From Lumbricus rubellus (taxonomy: Eukaryota > Annelida > Clitellata > Crassiclitellata > Lumbricidae): 64,000 nt of DNA. Each line of letters begins with the position of its first letter. Position 1 is the stretch's first letter. Below the pieces are notes generated by a model, which saw only the letters and a program-made list of their open reading frames with translations, was not told where the DNA came from and ran no database searches. Shown here one piece after another: positions 42,364 through 52,485 of the stretch. The DNA lies in the NCBI GenBank assembly GCA_945859605.1, contig OX243812.1, forward strand, positions 47,376,147-47,440,146. The letters run 5' to 3'. The position numbers were made by a program, and so were the translations under genes.

Positions 42364-44021
42364 CAAACAACGCGATCTACATCCGTGGAACGATCAACGG
42401 ACAGCAAAGAACTTGCCTAGTGGACACTGGGTCGGAGGTAAGCCTGGTTCCCTCTGCTGATGTTGATGGTTTGCCGCTCCAGCCTAGTAATCGCATTCTT
42501 TTGGCTGCTAATGGCACGCAGATCAGAGTCTTGGGTCAGATTGATGTTCCGATTAAGATTTCTAAAGGGTTCTTCGTTGCCACTAGTTTTCTTGTCTCTG
42601 ATCAGATTGGTGAACCAATGCTTGGCATGGATTGGCTGAGGCAGCATCGTTGTCGCTTAGGTTTTGGACAGGGTGCACTTTTTATTGTTCGACGCCGCAT
42701 TCCTTTAGTTAAGGGTAATGGCTCGCTTTGGTGTCGCAGGGTTATGGTTGCCGACGAGACAACTGTTCTTCCTCGTTCCCAATGTGATATACCGTGTAAA
42801 ACTCAGTATCGTGATTTGACGACCTCCGCACAAGCCTGGATGACTGAGTCTAAAGAGATCCAGCCTGGGTTGCATTTTGCCAGACTTGTGTTGGGTGACG
42901 ATGCTGATAATGCTTTTATTCGTGTGGTGAACTTGAATGAACAGCCTGCCCTGTTGACAGCTAACCAAATGTTAGGAGACTTACACCCCGTAAAGGTGGA
43001 GGAAGATAATGAGAGACAGACGGGTACTGCTGACGACAACTCTTTGGTCGGAAAGCTAATGGACGAAATCTCTGAGGATGTCCCGGCCGATGTGAAGGAA
43101 CGACTGAAGGACTTATTGGTCGAATATGAATGTATTTTCTCGACCACTGACCATGACTTGGGGAGGACTATGATTTCTCAGCATCGAATCGACACTGGAG
43201 ACTCTCGTCCCGTGAGACAACCTCTGCGGAGACAACCGCATCCGTATCGGGCTGCTATTGACGAACAACTGGACCAATTGTTGGCAACTGGTGTTGTTGA
43301 ACCTGCTGTCGGCGAATGTTCTGCAAATTTGTTGGTCGCCGAGGAGACAGAGAAGTCTTTGCAGTTTTGTATTGAAGACGACAAATTGATTAGGTCTCAT
43401 CTGACACGGAAGGATTCTAATCCTTTTTCCGGATTGACTGTCTGTCTTTGGGTTCTCTCTTGCGTAGTGTGTTTCTGCACAATTGATTTGTACTGTGGAT
43501 ATGCCCGGAGAAGGATCAGTTGTTGTCATGCAAATGTGACTGTTCTGTCTACTCGTGTGTTGAATCTGAATGGGGGATTTGTGTTCTTCGACCCCGGAGG
43601 ATTTCGACAGGATTCCATTAGACTGATTCGAGAGAGATTCGTCTATCTGTCTTATGTAGCTGATCTGTTAGAAAGGTTTGAGAAGTCGCCGAAGTTCAAG
43701 CCCTTCGTATCACACGTTGATAAACTTCGCCACTGCTACGGGAGAACAAAAGGGGAGTGGAGCGAGCCGACCGCGGAAGCGACCGTTTCTTCGAGCTGTC
43801 GGCCACAACACCGCTTTAAAGGAACGCTTGCAGCGGAAAGAACGACTTCCAGGGATCGACATGGTGCAGACGACGAAGGCGCAGCCATGCCGGCTGTTAA
43901 TCAGCCAGGGAACAGAGCGTCTGGAACCGAAGAAAGTTTGCACAACGAAAACTCCGACGAAGCAGGGGTTGGTCCCGGTCGACCTCACCGTACCACTCGT
44001 CGACCAGTCCGGTTCCAGTAG
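42360..44021 (+). CDS. Gypsy protease with collapsed RT and integrase tail
   Basis: The open frame lacks its own start (the first codon shown is GTG, really the continuation of Gag). The aspartic protease LVDTGSEVSLVP lies near the start, followed by a linker as in the other copy. The RT start (LDQLLATGVVEPAVGECSAN) is followed by TRKDSNPF and a damaged motif A (FCTIDLYCGY), and then no RT core, RNase H or DDE domain. It re-enters at FDPGGFRQDSIRLIRERF. A second loss removes the GPY/F part and jumps to SPKFKPFVSHVDKLRHC. It cannot supply RT or integrase. Confidence 0.75.
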   Translation: MTNNAIYIRGTINGQQRTCLVDTGSEVSLVPSADVDGLPLQPSNRILLAANGTQIRVLGQIDVPIKISKGFFVATSFLVSDQIGEPMLGMDWLRQHRCRLGFGQGALFIVRRRIPLVKGNGSLWCRRVMVADETTVLPRSQCDIPCKTQYRDLTTSAQAWMTESKEIQPGLHFARLVLGDDADNAFIRVVNLNEQPALLTANQMLGDLHPVKVEEDNERQTGTADDNSLVGKLMDEISEDVPADVKERLKDLLVEYECIFSTTDHDLGRTMISQHRIDTGDSRPVRQPLRRQPHPYRAAIDEQLDQLLATGVVEPAVGECSANLLVAEETEKSLQFCIEDDKLIRSHLTRKDSNPFSGLTVCLWVLSCVVCFCTIDLYCGYARRRISCCHANVTVLSTRVLNLNGGFVFFDPGGFRQDSIRLIRERFVYLSYVADLLERFEKSPKFKPFVSHVDKLRHCYGRTKGEWSEPTAEATVSSSCRPQHRFKGTLAAERTTSRDRHGADDEGAAMPAVNQPGNRASGTEESLHNENSDEAGVGPGRPHRTTRRPVRFQ

Positions 44022-45904
44022 ACGGCGTGCAGGTTCCGCGCACGACGACGCAGGATGTTGTGAGTGAATGATGTTAAAAGATTCCCATTTTTGGCTAAAG
44101 GCCTTTTCTTTTATCGCCAAAGAGGGGGGATACTTTTTATTCCTTAACGAGGCAAAAATTTTATTGCAAAAGTATCATTATTTTAAATTGTGAAAAGAAC
44201 CCTTTTCTTTTTATGAATCTTCTTTTTGGTAAACAGGAACCATTTCGTTTTTATTGGAAAAAGAAGCATTTTTTTGTGAAGAAGAAACATTTTCTTTGTG
44301 AAAAGCACCATTTTTATGAGCAGTTCTATTGTAGAAATGCAGTATTGTTATTATTTTTATCTGTCCTCAGATGGGCTGTTATAGGCCTAATGCTTCGTGT
44401 AAATCCGTTGATTAATCGTGTGGTTATTCGTGGTTAGCTGCATGAAATTCAGTTGTCTTACTGAGTGTTAATCGTTTAATTAATCGCACAATTAATTGCG
44501 ATTATTGCATGCAGGCTTCGCTTTGATAAATCAGTAAATAGGTCACGCTAAGTTCACATTCTGATCGGTTTATAATTCTGATTGATATTGGTGCCAGAGC
44601 ATGATATAATGTGTTTAGAGGACAGTCTCTCGTAGGTGGCTCTGTGCAATATTGCTGGTTTAGGATTGTATGTTAATTTCGTAAGTTGAAATTGTGCTTT
44701 GAATGATTGTGTAGCTTTTTTTATTTTATTGATGGGTTGCTGCATCATACAGAATATTTTGCATCGAACATTGCCTGTTATTACGGTTAATAGTTAAGAT
44801 GACGCCAATGTTTTGATCTGCTTGTACATCCGTGCCTGGCTTCCATTAATTTAATTACTTGTACTCGTATTATGTTGCAAAAGAAAAACGAAAAAAACGA
44901 GAGAGAAAAAAAAGAGAAGGGGTTGTGCGCGAACAGCACTTCGTACCCGTAAAAAAAAAAAAAGGGGGTTGTGCACGAAACGGCACTCCGCACCCAATTG
45001 AAATAAGAAGAGACATTGTGGACCACTATGTGGCACAATTTAACCGTTGATCGTGGATTGTGAAGCACTATGTGGCACAATTGATGGACTTAATTGTCCG
45101 GGTTTTTGAAACCAATAGGGTACTTTTCTGTTTAATTTTGATCACGCAGTCTGAGTTTATGTCGCTTGTCTGATTTAGTATTGTGACTGCAATTATTGTC
45201 AATGTCGGTTGGTTCGATTCGCGAAACGATAATACTGTCTGACTTATTTGTTCAGGTGGATCTGGGACCTGATTGTCAGGATTTGTGAGAGCAATGCGGT
45301 ATTTTTTCTGTTACGCGCTGTGTTAACGCTGCCGTTTACCGCAAAATGTTAGATGTAGGCTCATTTTGTAAATTGCACGTATTGAAATTGGTGTCATTAT
45401 ATGATATCCGTATTGTCCGGTGCCGTTTTGTGGTCTATCTTTAAGGGACCACAGCTCTCTGTTAATTTATAACTCACCGTTGACGGGTATTATTTGTTTA
45501 CGTGACGCTATGTGTGTAATTCGCGCCATATAAATGATATTTTGTTAAGGTCGCCTGCCTTGATTGTGTGAATTTAGCCAACCTGTCTTTCGGGTAAGTT
45601 AACTGTTAGGCAGATTTGTCTGATAGATTGCTCCGAGTTAACTCTAGGATAATAGGCTGAGACTTAGGCCTATTCCTTTTGCCCTATTACATTTGTTGAC
45701 GCATATAATATTATGTCGTGCGAAAGTAATGTTGCGTTTACAATTTTTGCACGGTTGATTTGTACAGCAATTTGGGCTACAATAGTTTTCATGGGCTTTG
45801 ATGTTGCTGGCCATTAGTTAAGGAGGACGATGTTGTCCGCTTATTTTGTTTGGCTGGGCTCGTAATTGCTCCGAGGGGGCCTCGGATTGTTCTTAGGGGG
45901 GACG
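44022..45904 (+). other. Gypsy 3' non-coding region and polypurine tract
   Basis: About 1.9 kb of AT-rich sequence related to 23568-25097 in inverted orientation. It includes GGCTAAAGGCCTTTTCTTTT and the GGTACGAAGTGC-like segment. The end AGGGGGGACG directly before the LTR is the likely polypurine tract. No env-like gene. Confidence 0.7.
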
Positions 45905-46808
45905 TGTTGAGATTTTTGCATGTGGGGAATTTTCCATTGAGCGCTTGCGTGTGTCTACTAGTCCAGCATACGCTCAGCATACGTGCATGTGAGGAATTTT
46001 CCATTGTGCGCTTAGCATACGTCCACCTACTGGCTAGCATGCATCGCTTGGCCTAGCCTTGAGCCTATAAAAGAGAGGATCTGCCCGTGCTTCGACGCAG
46101 ACGAATGGTCTAGCGAACGCGGTAAAACGTGTAGTAGCTGGCAGATGATCTGGCTTGATGAGCGGTAATACGCTTGTTGAGTGATACTGTTGTGGAAAGA
46201 GGTAAAATCCTGAATCTGTGCCTCGAGCTCGAACCTTCGGCCTCTTCAGGTGTTCCTCCACGTGACAGGGGTTCGGTTTCCGACTACGACGACGGTTCAA
46301 TTCCTGGCGCTACAGAGGCGGATACGACGGTCCGTCTTGCTCTTCGACGACGGTTCAACTCCTGGTGCTACAGAGGCGGATACGACGGTCCGTCTTGCTC
46401 TTCGACGACGATTTACTCCTGGCGCTACGGAAGTCACTGGGACCTGCAACGACGGTTCGACTCCTAGCGTATCCGCGACGAATCTACTCCTAGCCTCGAC
46501 GCACGAACTCTGGCGCTACATAAACTGCTGCATCGACGCACAAACTCTGGCGCTACATAAACTGCTGCATTGACGCACGAACTTCGGCGCTGTAGAAAGT
46601 GACACAACAGTTCGTTCTTGAAGTGCTATAGCGATTGCTGTGAACTCTACATGATCATCGTGGTTTCTTCAATAAATGTGTTTAAGCCTAGTCGGCTAGT
46701 CCTTGGTCTACCGCCAAGGCCTTACTGCGCGGACTGACTGAGGGTACCTTGACGACTGGGGTTGGTACTCGGCTCCTGGTGTTTTCGCCCAACCCCTGGT
46801 CCGCTACA
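45905..46808 (+). repeat. 3' LTR of plus-strand Gypsy
   Basis: 904 bp, TGTTGAGA...GCTACA, lacking the SINE present in the 5' LTR. Confidence 0.95.
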
Positions 46809-46826
46809 GTTCGATTCCGGGACTTT

Positions 46827-46930
46827 CCCAGTGTAAAGGTTTCACATTACCCCCCTCCTAAACTATACCCGCTGCAAACTGTAATTTGCATCAATCATCG
46901 CATTCATTTTTATCTAATCTCCTACAACCC
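46827..46930. mobile_element. MITE, GGGGTAAT family, end fragment
   Basis: CAGTGTAAAGGTTTCACATT and ACCCCCCTCCTAAACTATACC match the left terminus of the copy at 38706. Only about 100 bp is recognisable. Confidence 0.5.
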
Positions 46931-47249
46931 GCCAATCACCAGAATATCCAATTTTTCATTGCCTTCCTATGTCTTTCATTCTGAGCTTCAGTTTTTCGTT
47001 TCCAATATCTATTTTTTTATGAAGATGATAACTGATAATTTAGTTTTTGTAGTGCTTGTACAGAAGTTCTTCCGCTCAGTTTCCCACCATTATCCTTGTT
47101 CACGGTATAGTCTCTTATTTACTCGCTCAAAGTCTGTGAAATTCAGTCGCGACGTCGACGAAATGCCGAGAAACGCTGGCTACCGATGTAGTTAGTTAAA
47201 CGTAAGAGAATAATAGGCCTATATTGACAGACCATTATCATAATGTATG

Positions 47250-47485
47250 TTTGTTTTGTTTGTTTTTATGTGCACTTGTTATGGCGCCCCTTCAATCTCT
47301 CTACTCAGAGGTGCTCCCGATGCAGAGCGGACACTGCATCGGAGTTTCACGCCGAAGCGCTGAGCAATTGAGAGTGAAGGACTTTCCCAAGGTCCTTACG
47401 CGGAGAGGTGGATTCGAACCTCGGACCTTCCGGCTCCAAGGCAACGACGCCACCACTAGACCACCGCGCCCCACAATAATGTGCC
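47250..47485 (-). repeat. tRNA-derived SINE
   Basis: On the minus strand GCGCGGTGGTCTAGTGGTGG (A box) is followed by GAGGTTCGAATCC (B box, 47410-47422) and then a tRNA-unrelated body ending near the GAGGTGCTCCCGATGCAGAG complement (about 47300). The open frame crossing it on the plus strand is an artefact. A true tRNA gene is unlikely because the acceptor ends do not pair. Confidence 0.6.
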
Positions 47486-48014
47486 CGGTAAGCAGGAATG
47501 GAAGGAGGAGAGTAACCAGATGTAGGCTTTTATTTACATTAGGCGATTTGCTTACGGTTGCTAACGGTGGGGTATCGACAAAATCTAGGCCTATACACGC
47601 AAACTAATTTTATAATTATGACGTCCACATTAGCCTATGTGTGACTCTGTTTTAGGCCTACCCATGGCCGTCTTTACCATAGGCTAACCCCTGAGTCCTG
47701 AGAGGAGTTTTATTGTCACGTGCTAAAATAATACCACATGCAAAATTATTCTCAGTCTCATTTGAATTGATTTCAGACGAGAAGGTGTAACGAAGATAAT
47801 TTTAAAAAGTCTTAAAGTGCTGTCACGAGTCGTACTACCACACGATATTGCATCTACGCTATAATTTATGCAAACTATGATTGTTAATTCTTTTATTTTT
47901 TAGAACGAAGTGACTAGCGGACCGCCAGGCGGCCGTCCAATTTCAATTACTAGCGGACCGCCAGTCACGTGTGACCTATCACATGACGAGTCTTGATTTT
48001 TGAATATTGTTACA

Positions 48015-48227
48015 ATGGCGGCAGTTACCGATAGTTTGTTTTGTGTCGGACAAAAGTTTTCTTGCTTTAATGGCTTAGAAAATTGCAAAAAAGAGTATGA
48101 AATGAGTAACTTTTGTAACCTAACAATGCGGGATGCAAAAACGTTGCAATTCATGATGAAGTATGCACCAAAGAAGGCAGTACCTGCAAAGAAGGAGCAT
48201 CGTGAGGGTCGGTCAGGGTCAGATTAG
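48015..48227 (+). CDS. MULE-transposase N-terminal-like ORF, truncated
   Basis: About 70 codons. It reads SLFCVGQKFSCFNGLENC, YEMSNFCNLTMRDAKTLQ and MMKYAPKKAVPA. A small N-terminal domain with G-x-x-F, a Y-E-x-x-x-F segment and R-D-A/S-x-T-L precedes the DDE domain in many animal MULE-type transposases. The frame runs into the 27-bp repeat array at 48205 and ends, so no catalytic part is present. It supports a MULE origin for this fold-back element. The identification is from the motif pattern only. Confidence 0.4.
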   Translation: MAAVTDSLFCVGQKFSCFNGLENCKKEYEMSNFCNLTMRDAKTLQFMMKYAPKKAVPAKKEHREGRSGSD

Positions 48228-48320
48228 GCATCGTGAGGGTCGGTTAGGGTCAGCTTAGGCATCGTGAGGGTCGGTTAGGGTCAGCTTAGGCATCGTGAGG
48301 GTCGGTTAGGGTTAGGGATA
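48205..48320. repeat. 27-bp array GGCATCGTGAGGGTCGGTTA...
   Basis: Four direct units of CATCGTGAGGGTCGGTTAGG plus GTCAGCTTAGG. The last unit changes to GGGTTAGGGATAGGGTTAG. GGTTAG words recall telomeric repeats, but the array is short and internal. Confidence 0.85.
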
Positions 48321-49303
48321 GGGTTAGTGCAGCCATTCATTTACATAGGGACCCGCTTACTATATGCCGGAGAAGGGAATCGAGAAACAGAGTAAGTATT
48401 TAATTCTGTTTTTATGCACTGTACATATCAAATATTTCATCCAGCTTCTATTGAAACTGTTAATCTGTTGATCAAATTTATCATCGTTAATCTAACTTCT
48501 ATTTAATCTTATGCTGGCGGCTTGCTAGTATTCGTTATTGGACGGCCGCCACTGGCGGACCGCTAGTATCCAACATTAGACGACCGCCTGGCGGCTTGCT
48601 AGTATTCCGTATTGGACGGCCGCCACTGGCGGTCCGCTAGTATTTGAAATTCGAGGGCCGCCTGGCGGTCCGCTAGTCACAGCCTTTTTAGAAAGGCATG
48701 AATCCTAAACTTTTTATCGCAATCCCGCCGCCAGGACCCTAAATTGCCTGGTTTTTGCATTTGAGCACCTCTCACCCAAGCAAGTTTCAACTGAAACGGG
48801 CCTGGGTGCATGGCCGGATTAAGGCATGTTCAACATGTTCGGCCGAACAGGGGTTCCCACACTTTGGGGTTCACAAATAAAATGAGAATATTTAATATTT
48901 CTTCATCATTGTTAAATTTAACCGCAAAAATGCGTTTAAATCTCTGAACAAATCGTAAAATTATTCTAAAATTGCTGATTTTAATATATGCAAACTTTGC
49001 ACATGTGTGGGGCCCTTATTGGGTTTTCCATAAACAGGCATCTTAAGATCAGTCAGATATGCTAGTCTGCTAGCAAGAGATATTAAATTTATTGCTTATT
49101 CAAACACTTAATAGGCCTACCTCATCAGATCGGAACTCAAGTGCCATACAATGCATTATGAAATGGCGTCATTATGGTTTACTATCAAAACCGCGCACAC
49201 AAAACCGCGCACACAAAACCGCGATTTACAAAACCGCGCACGGTCATTACCGCGCACGATCATTACCGCGCACTGTCATTACCGCACTAAGTCTTGTTTG
49301 AGC

Positions 49304-50270
49304 ACCGTAAAATGGGGAAACATTGGCACTGCGGGGTAACTTTGGCACAGGGTACTAGACTACGTATTATACATAGAGAAACATGTTAATACTCGTATCT
49401 GATCAAAATCTTGGAGTCATCGCTTCGTACCACCCATGCAACCCAGAATTTGTCCTTGGGGGCCGTCCATAAATGACGTCTTGCAATTTTTGGACGATTT
49501 TTGACCCCATCGTCACGTGCCATCACAAAATTTATAATTATGGTATTTAGTATGGCACCGGCACATCGTAACAAATGTCTGACCTCCCCTAAGTGAGTGA
49601 GGACGGTCCCTTGAACGTCTACCGGATGGTGCAGAACCAGTATGAGTCGCAAGAACCTTGGATGTCAGCTTGATTGAGATGCTCCGAGAAAATCGTGGTC
49701 AAGGTGATTTCAGACATTTATATTGCGCCTGTTCAAGAGTATCTACTCAAAAAGTGATGAGGATAAGAAATAGGATACTGCAGGAAAGCAATTCTGATTA
49801 ATGAAATAGACTTGACGAGAGCTGACTCATGCTGAAAGCGACTGATGATGCAGCTTTTGGTCACCACGGTGACAGATTTTGTGGCTTCGGATGATACAAG
49901 CTTAAAACTGTTATAAAATCGGTCTCCATGGAAGGATCTTTCTTTGGAAAAAGATTTGGGCTTGACACACATGCGCAATACGTTTTAAAAACATGTTAGG
50001 ATGCCAAAGTTACTCAGGATGGGTCTAAAATTGGTCTCAAGTTGAAACAAAACATGGTGCCAAAGTTACCCCAGGTCCGGGGTAACTTTGTTTTTTTTTC
50101 AAAGATTTTTAAAGTATAGAAATAATTTTTTTCTAACTTTTAAAATTCTACAGGGTCGTAGGTACCATCCATAATGCTCATAGTTTAAATAATCAAGTCT
50201 TTTGCTCATCTCGTTTAGGTGTTATCCCACAAAAACCCTTCAAAAATGCCAATGTTCCCCCATTTTACGG
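49304..50270. mobile_element. TIR element with CCGTAAAATGGGG ends, about 970 bp
   Basis: The left end CACCGTAAAATGGGGAAACA is matched inverted by TGTTCCCCCATTTTACGG at the right end. Sub-terminal GGGGTAACTTTGGCA words also occur inverted near 50000-50070. No ORF of interest. Confidence 0.6.
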
Positions 50271-50459
50271 CATCTGTTCAAATTCGAAATTGTAACGTTC
50301 GATGGGCTTCGAATATTCCTTTGAAACTAGTATTCGGTCGACGATCCTAACCACTTTTGATTGAGCATCTGTTTAAGCGGTGTCACGACAACTCGTCTAC
50401 AAACAACTCGTCTAACGACAACTGGTTTTCATACAACTGGGCCACTAGGGCCAGCGCTT

Positions 50460-50790
50460 GAGAAATGGAAGCTGGATTAAATTATTTTAGAGGTGGAATG
50501 GAGGCTGGATTGACGAAAAACGCAAGAGAAATTGAGGCTGGTTTAAGGTTCTTTTAAAGGTGAAATAGAAGCTGAATTAACGAAAATAACGCATGAGAAA
50601 CGGAAGCTGGATGGAGGTATTTTTAGACATGAAATAGAAGCTGGATTGGTGAAAATAACGCATGAGAAACGGAAGCTGGATGAAGGTATGTTTAGATATG
50701 AAATAGGAGCTGGATTGATGAAAAATGCTTAAGAAATGAAATCTATATGAAGGTATTTTTAGATATGTAATAGAAGCTGGATCCATGTTG
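50460..50790. repeat. Minisatellite, GAAGCTGGATTGATGAAAA unit
   Basis: Nine or so diverged units of 30-38 bp containing GGAAGCTGGAT or ATAGAAGCTGGATT, with GGTATTTTTAGA or AACGCATGAGAAA between. Inverted relative to the array at 37440-37745. Confidence 0.75.
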
Positions 50791-51150
50791 AAATACTTGA
50801 ATGCGGCTATGATCGTGCGCGGTAATGATCGTGCGCGGTAATGATGGTGCGCGGTTTTGTGAATCACCGTTTTGTGCGCGCGGTTTTGTGTGCGCGGTTT
50901 TGTGTGCGTGGTTTTGACCGGATACCCGTCATTATAATAAGTATAAGCGCAGTATACACTCTGTTTTTACGAATTCAAACAATCAAGCACATACATGTAT
51001 ATTTATATAGCGCTTATTGTAGAAATCAACTCAAAGGCGCTCCCAACCCAGGTCTGGTAAAAAGGAAAAGCTTTATGAAGACGAAAGAAAGAGCCTGCAG
51101 AGTCATGGGGAAGTGAGAGCACAACCACAGGAGGCTATTCCAGATTGCGT

Positions 51151-52075
51151 AATGGTTCCCAACCTTTTTGACTTTAGGGCCTTCTTCTTCTAAATTGGCG
51201 GACATTAGGGGACCACAAGACTAAAACTTAATCTACTAAAAGCATATAAAATTGTTATCACCTGGTCACCTGGTGCCGTCAGCTTCTGGAGCTCTGGCGA
51301 AAGCCCTGGTGTATTCTCTCCAACGTCTCCTCTCCCTAGTCGCCTCTCGTAGCTCCTCCAGTCTCATGCCAGACTTTTCCTGTACCTCATCCAACCATTT
51401 CTTCCTAGGTCTTCCGCATCTTCTCCTTCCCTCACCGCATGCCGTCATCAGCTCCTTTTCCAGACTGTTAGATCTCATCACATGGCCAAAGTAGCTCAAT
51501 TTTCTCCAAGTTGCTGTTTGCTGCAGTGTCTCCTCCCTCTCTATTCCAAGCTCCTCGCGCACCGATTCGTTAGTTCTCTTCTCCGTCCATGAAATCCTTA
51601 GCATCTTTCTCCAAATCCACATCTCACACGCGTTGATTTTCTTTTCCATATCCCGTGTCTTTGTCCATGTCTCGCATCCATATAGGACGACTGGGAAGAT
51701 CAGTGCTCTTACCAGTCTTTTCTTTGTTTCCCTGCTCACGTATTTATCCTTCCAAATCTTTTCCAGACCGTTCATTGCCGTTTTCCCCATTATTACCCTC
51801 CTCCTTATTTCCATATCACTTCTTCCCTCCTTCTCTTTGTTATAATTGAGTCAAATTAGAATGTTTGATGTTATTTATAGACGTCAAAATAAAACAATTT
51901 GTAATAGAAAATAATTTTTGGATGTATCCTGTCCAAATTGTAATTTTTATGTGTTCTATCCCGTCCAAATTTTAATTTTTTTCCCTATATTTTTGTCAAT
52001 TCTTTGAGAGATAAGGGCCATTTTTAGGCCTGGCGGGCCACGTTTGACCCACGGGCCATGGGTTGGGAACCGCTG
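51151..52075. mobile_element. hAT-type MITE with LINE insertion
   Basis: The ends GGTTCCCAACCTTTTT and, inverted, GGTTCCCAACCCATGGCCC are typical hAT termini with GGGCC words inside. The flanks AGATTGCG and AGATAGCT share six of eight positions, a worn target duplication. The LINE fragment 51266-51850 splits it. Confidence 0.6.
51266..51814 (-). CDS. RTE-like LINE RT C-terminus, heavily 5'-truncated
   Basis: 182 codons carrying only the tail of the reverse transcriptase: LEKIWKDKYVSRETKKRLVR, YGCETWTKT, WRKMLRISWTEKRTNES, GHVMRSNSLEKELM, GRPRKKW and the end ADGTR. It is the same family as 11991-13214 (end IDGTR). The RT core is absent, so it is an inactive fragment. The flanking GGTCACCTGGTGCCGTC tail resembles that at 11985-12005. 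Confidence 0.8.
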   Translation of the reverse strand: MEIRRRVIMGKTAMNGLEKIWKDKYVSRETKKRLVRALIFPVVLYGCETWTKTRDMEKKINACEMWIWRKMLRISWTEKRTNESVREELGIEREETLQQTATWRKLSYFGHVMRSNSLEKELMTACGEGRRRCGRPRKKWLDEVQEKSGMRLEELREATRERRRWREYTRAFARAPEADGTR

Positions 52076-52103
52076 AGATAGCTGGACGTTAATTGCTACC
52101 TGT

Positions 52104-52240
52104 TGACTTGCACTTCCTTGCTCCTTTTTCGCGTACTGTCGCCATGCAAAGAAGAGCATTCATGATAGTGGTATCATGAATGCTCTTCGTTGCATGGCGA
52201 CAGTACTGTACGCGAAAAAGGAGCAAGGAAGTGCAAGTCC
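52104..52240. repeat. Near-perfect 65-bp inverted repeat (hairpin)
   Basis: The arms 52104-52167 and 52172-52240 are complementary over GACTTGCACTTCCTTGCTCC, then TTTTTCGCGTAC, TGTCGCCATGCAA and GAAGAGCATTCATGATA. They differ by one base and a 5-base indel, with only about 4 bases between them. It lies at the border between the transposon-rich DNA and the virus-like element. Confidence 0.9.
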
Positions 52241-52344
52241 ACAGCTAGCATGATCGCAGTGAAAGGGGACCATGCAGCATTGCAGAGAGACAGAAGCCGG
52301 GGTGAAAAGCTCACATTGGTAGGATGGAAGTAGAGGTCAAAGTA

Positions 52345-52485
52345 GCAAGCTCGGACAATTTGACCAGTACAGCCTTGACCTTCGGACAATTTGACCAGTA
52401 CAGCCTTGACTTTCGTCCATTTGACCAGTACAGCCTAAAAAAAATTGAGTGTCCGCGCAGTTTGACCAATATAGCCTTACTTTTT
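52345..52485. repeat. Four copies of TTTGACCAGTACAGCCTT
   Basis: Units of 26-37 bp with the core ATTTGACCAGTACAGCCTTG; the last reads TTTGACCAATATAGCCTTA. A GTAAAAAAGTAAAAAA run follows (52505-52552). Possibly part of the Polinton terminal repeat, which often carries short tandem repeats. Confidence 0.8.

Larger units (their letters stand above)
39861..46808 (+). mobile_element. Ty3/Gypsy LTR retrotransposon, second copy, internally deleted
   Basis: The LTRs start TGTTGAGATTTTTGC (39861 and 45905) and end GCTACA (41046 and 46808). GTTC flanks both sides (39857-39860 and 46809-46812), a 4-bp target duplication. It is related to the minus-strand element at 22-29 kb over gag, protease and untranslated parts, but the LTRs differ in length and content, so the two are separate subfamilies. 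The pol core is missing here too. Confidence 0.9.
47911..48685. mobile_element. Fold-back element with CTAGCGGACCGCCAG arms, MULE-like
   Basis: The left arm (47911-47970) has two units ACTAGCGGACCGCCAG with GGCGGCCGTCCAAT. The right arm (48530-48685) has four units of the same sequence inverted, ending GGCGGTCCGCTAGTCAC. The loop contains a short ORF that looks like the start of a MULE transposase, direct 27-bp repeats, and two minisatellite units. Confidence 0.65.
49185..50925. mobile_element. Fold-back element with AAAACCGCGCACAC arms
   Basis: The left arm (49185-49290) holds AAAACCGCGCACAC units then CATTACCGCGCACG units. The right arm (50808-50925) holds the same two unit types in mirrored order and inverted. 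Inside are another TIR element (49304-50270) and a minisatellite (50460-50790). No transposase ORF. Confidence 0.7.

Noticed and set aside
44022..45904. Possible env gene downstream of Gypsy pol
   Set aside because: No open frame of useful length, signal peptide or membrane segment in either copy.
47405..47475. Possible tRNA gene on the minus strand
   Set aside because: Head is tRNA-like, but the sequence continues as a SINE body and the ends do not form an acceptor stem.
47224..47607. 127-codon plus-strand ORF
   Set aside because: It crosses the antisense of a SINE; GGFEPRTFRLQGNDA is the translated tRNA-like part.
48280..48335. Internal telomere-like GGTTAGGG words
   Set aside because: Part of a 27-bp direct repeat, too few and too impure to be telomeric.
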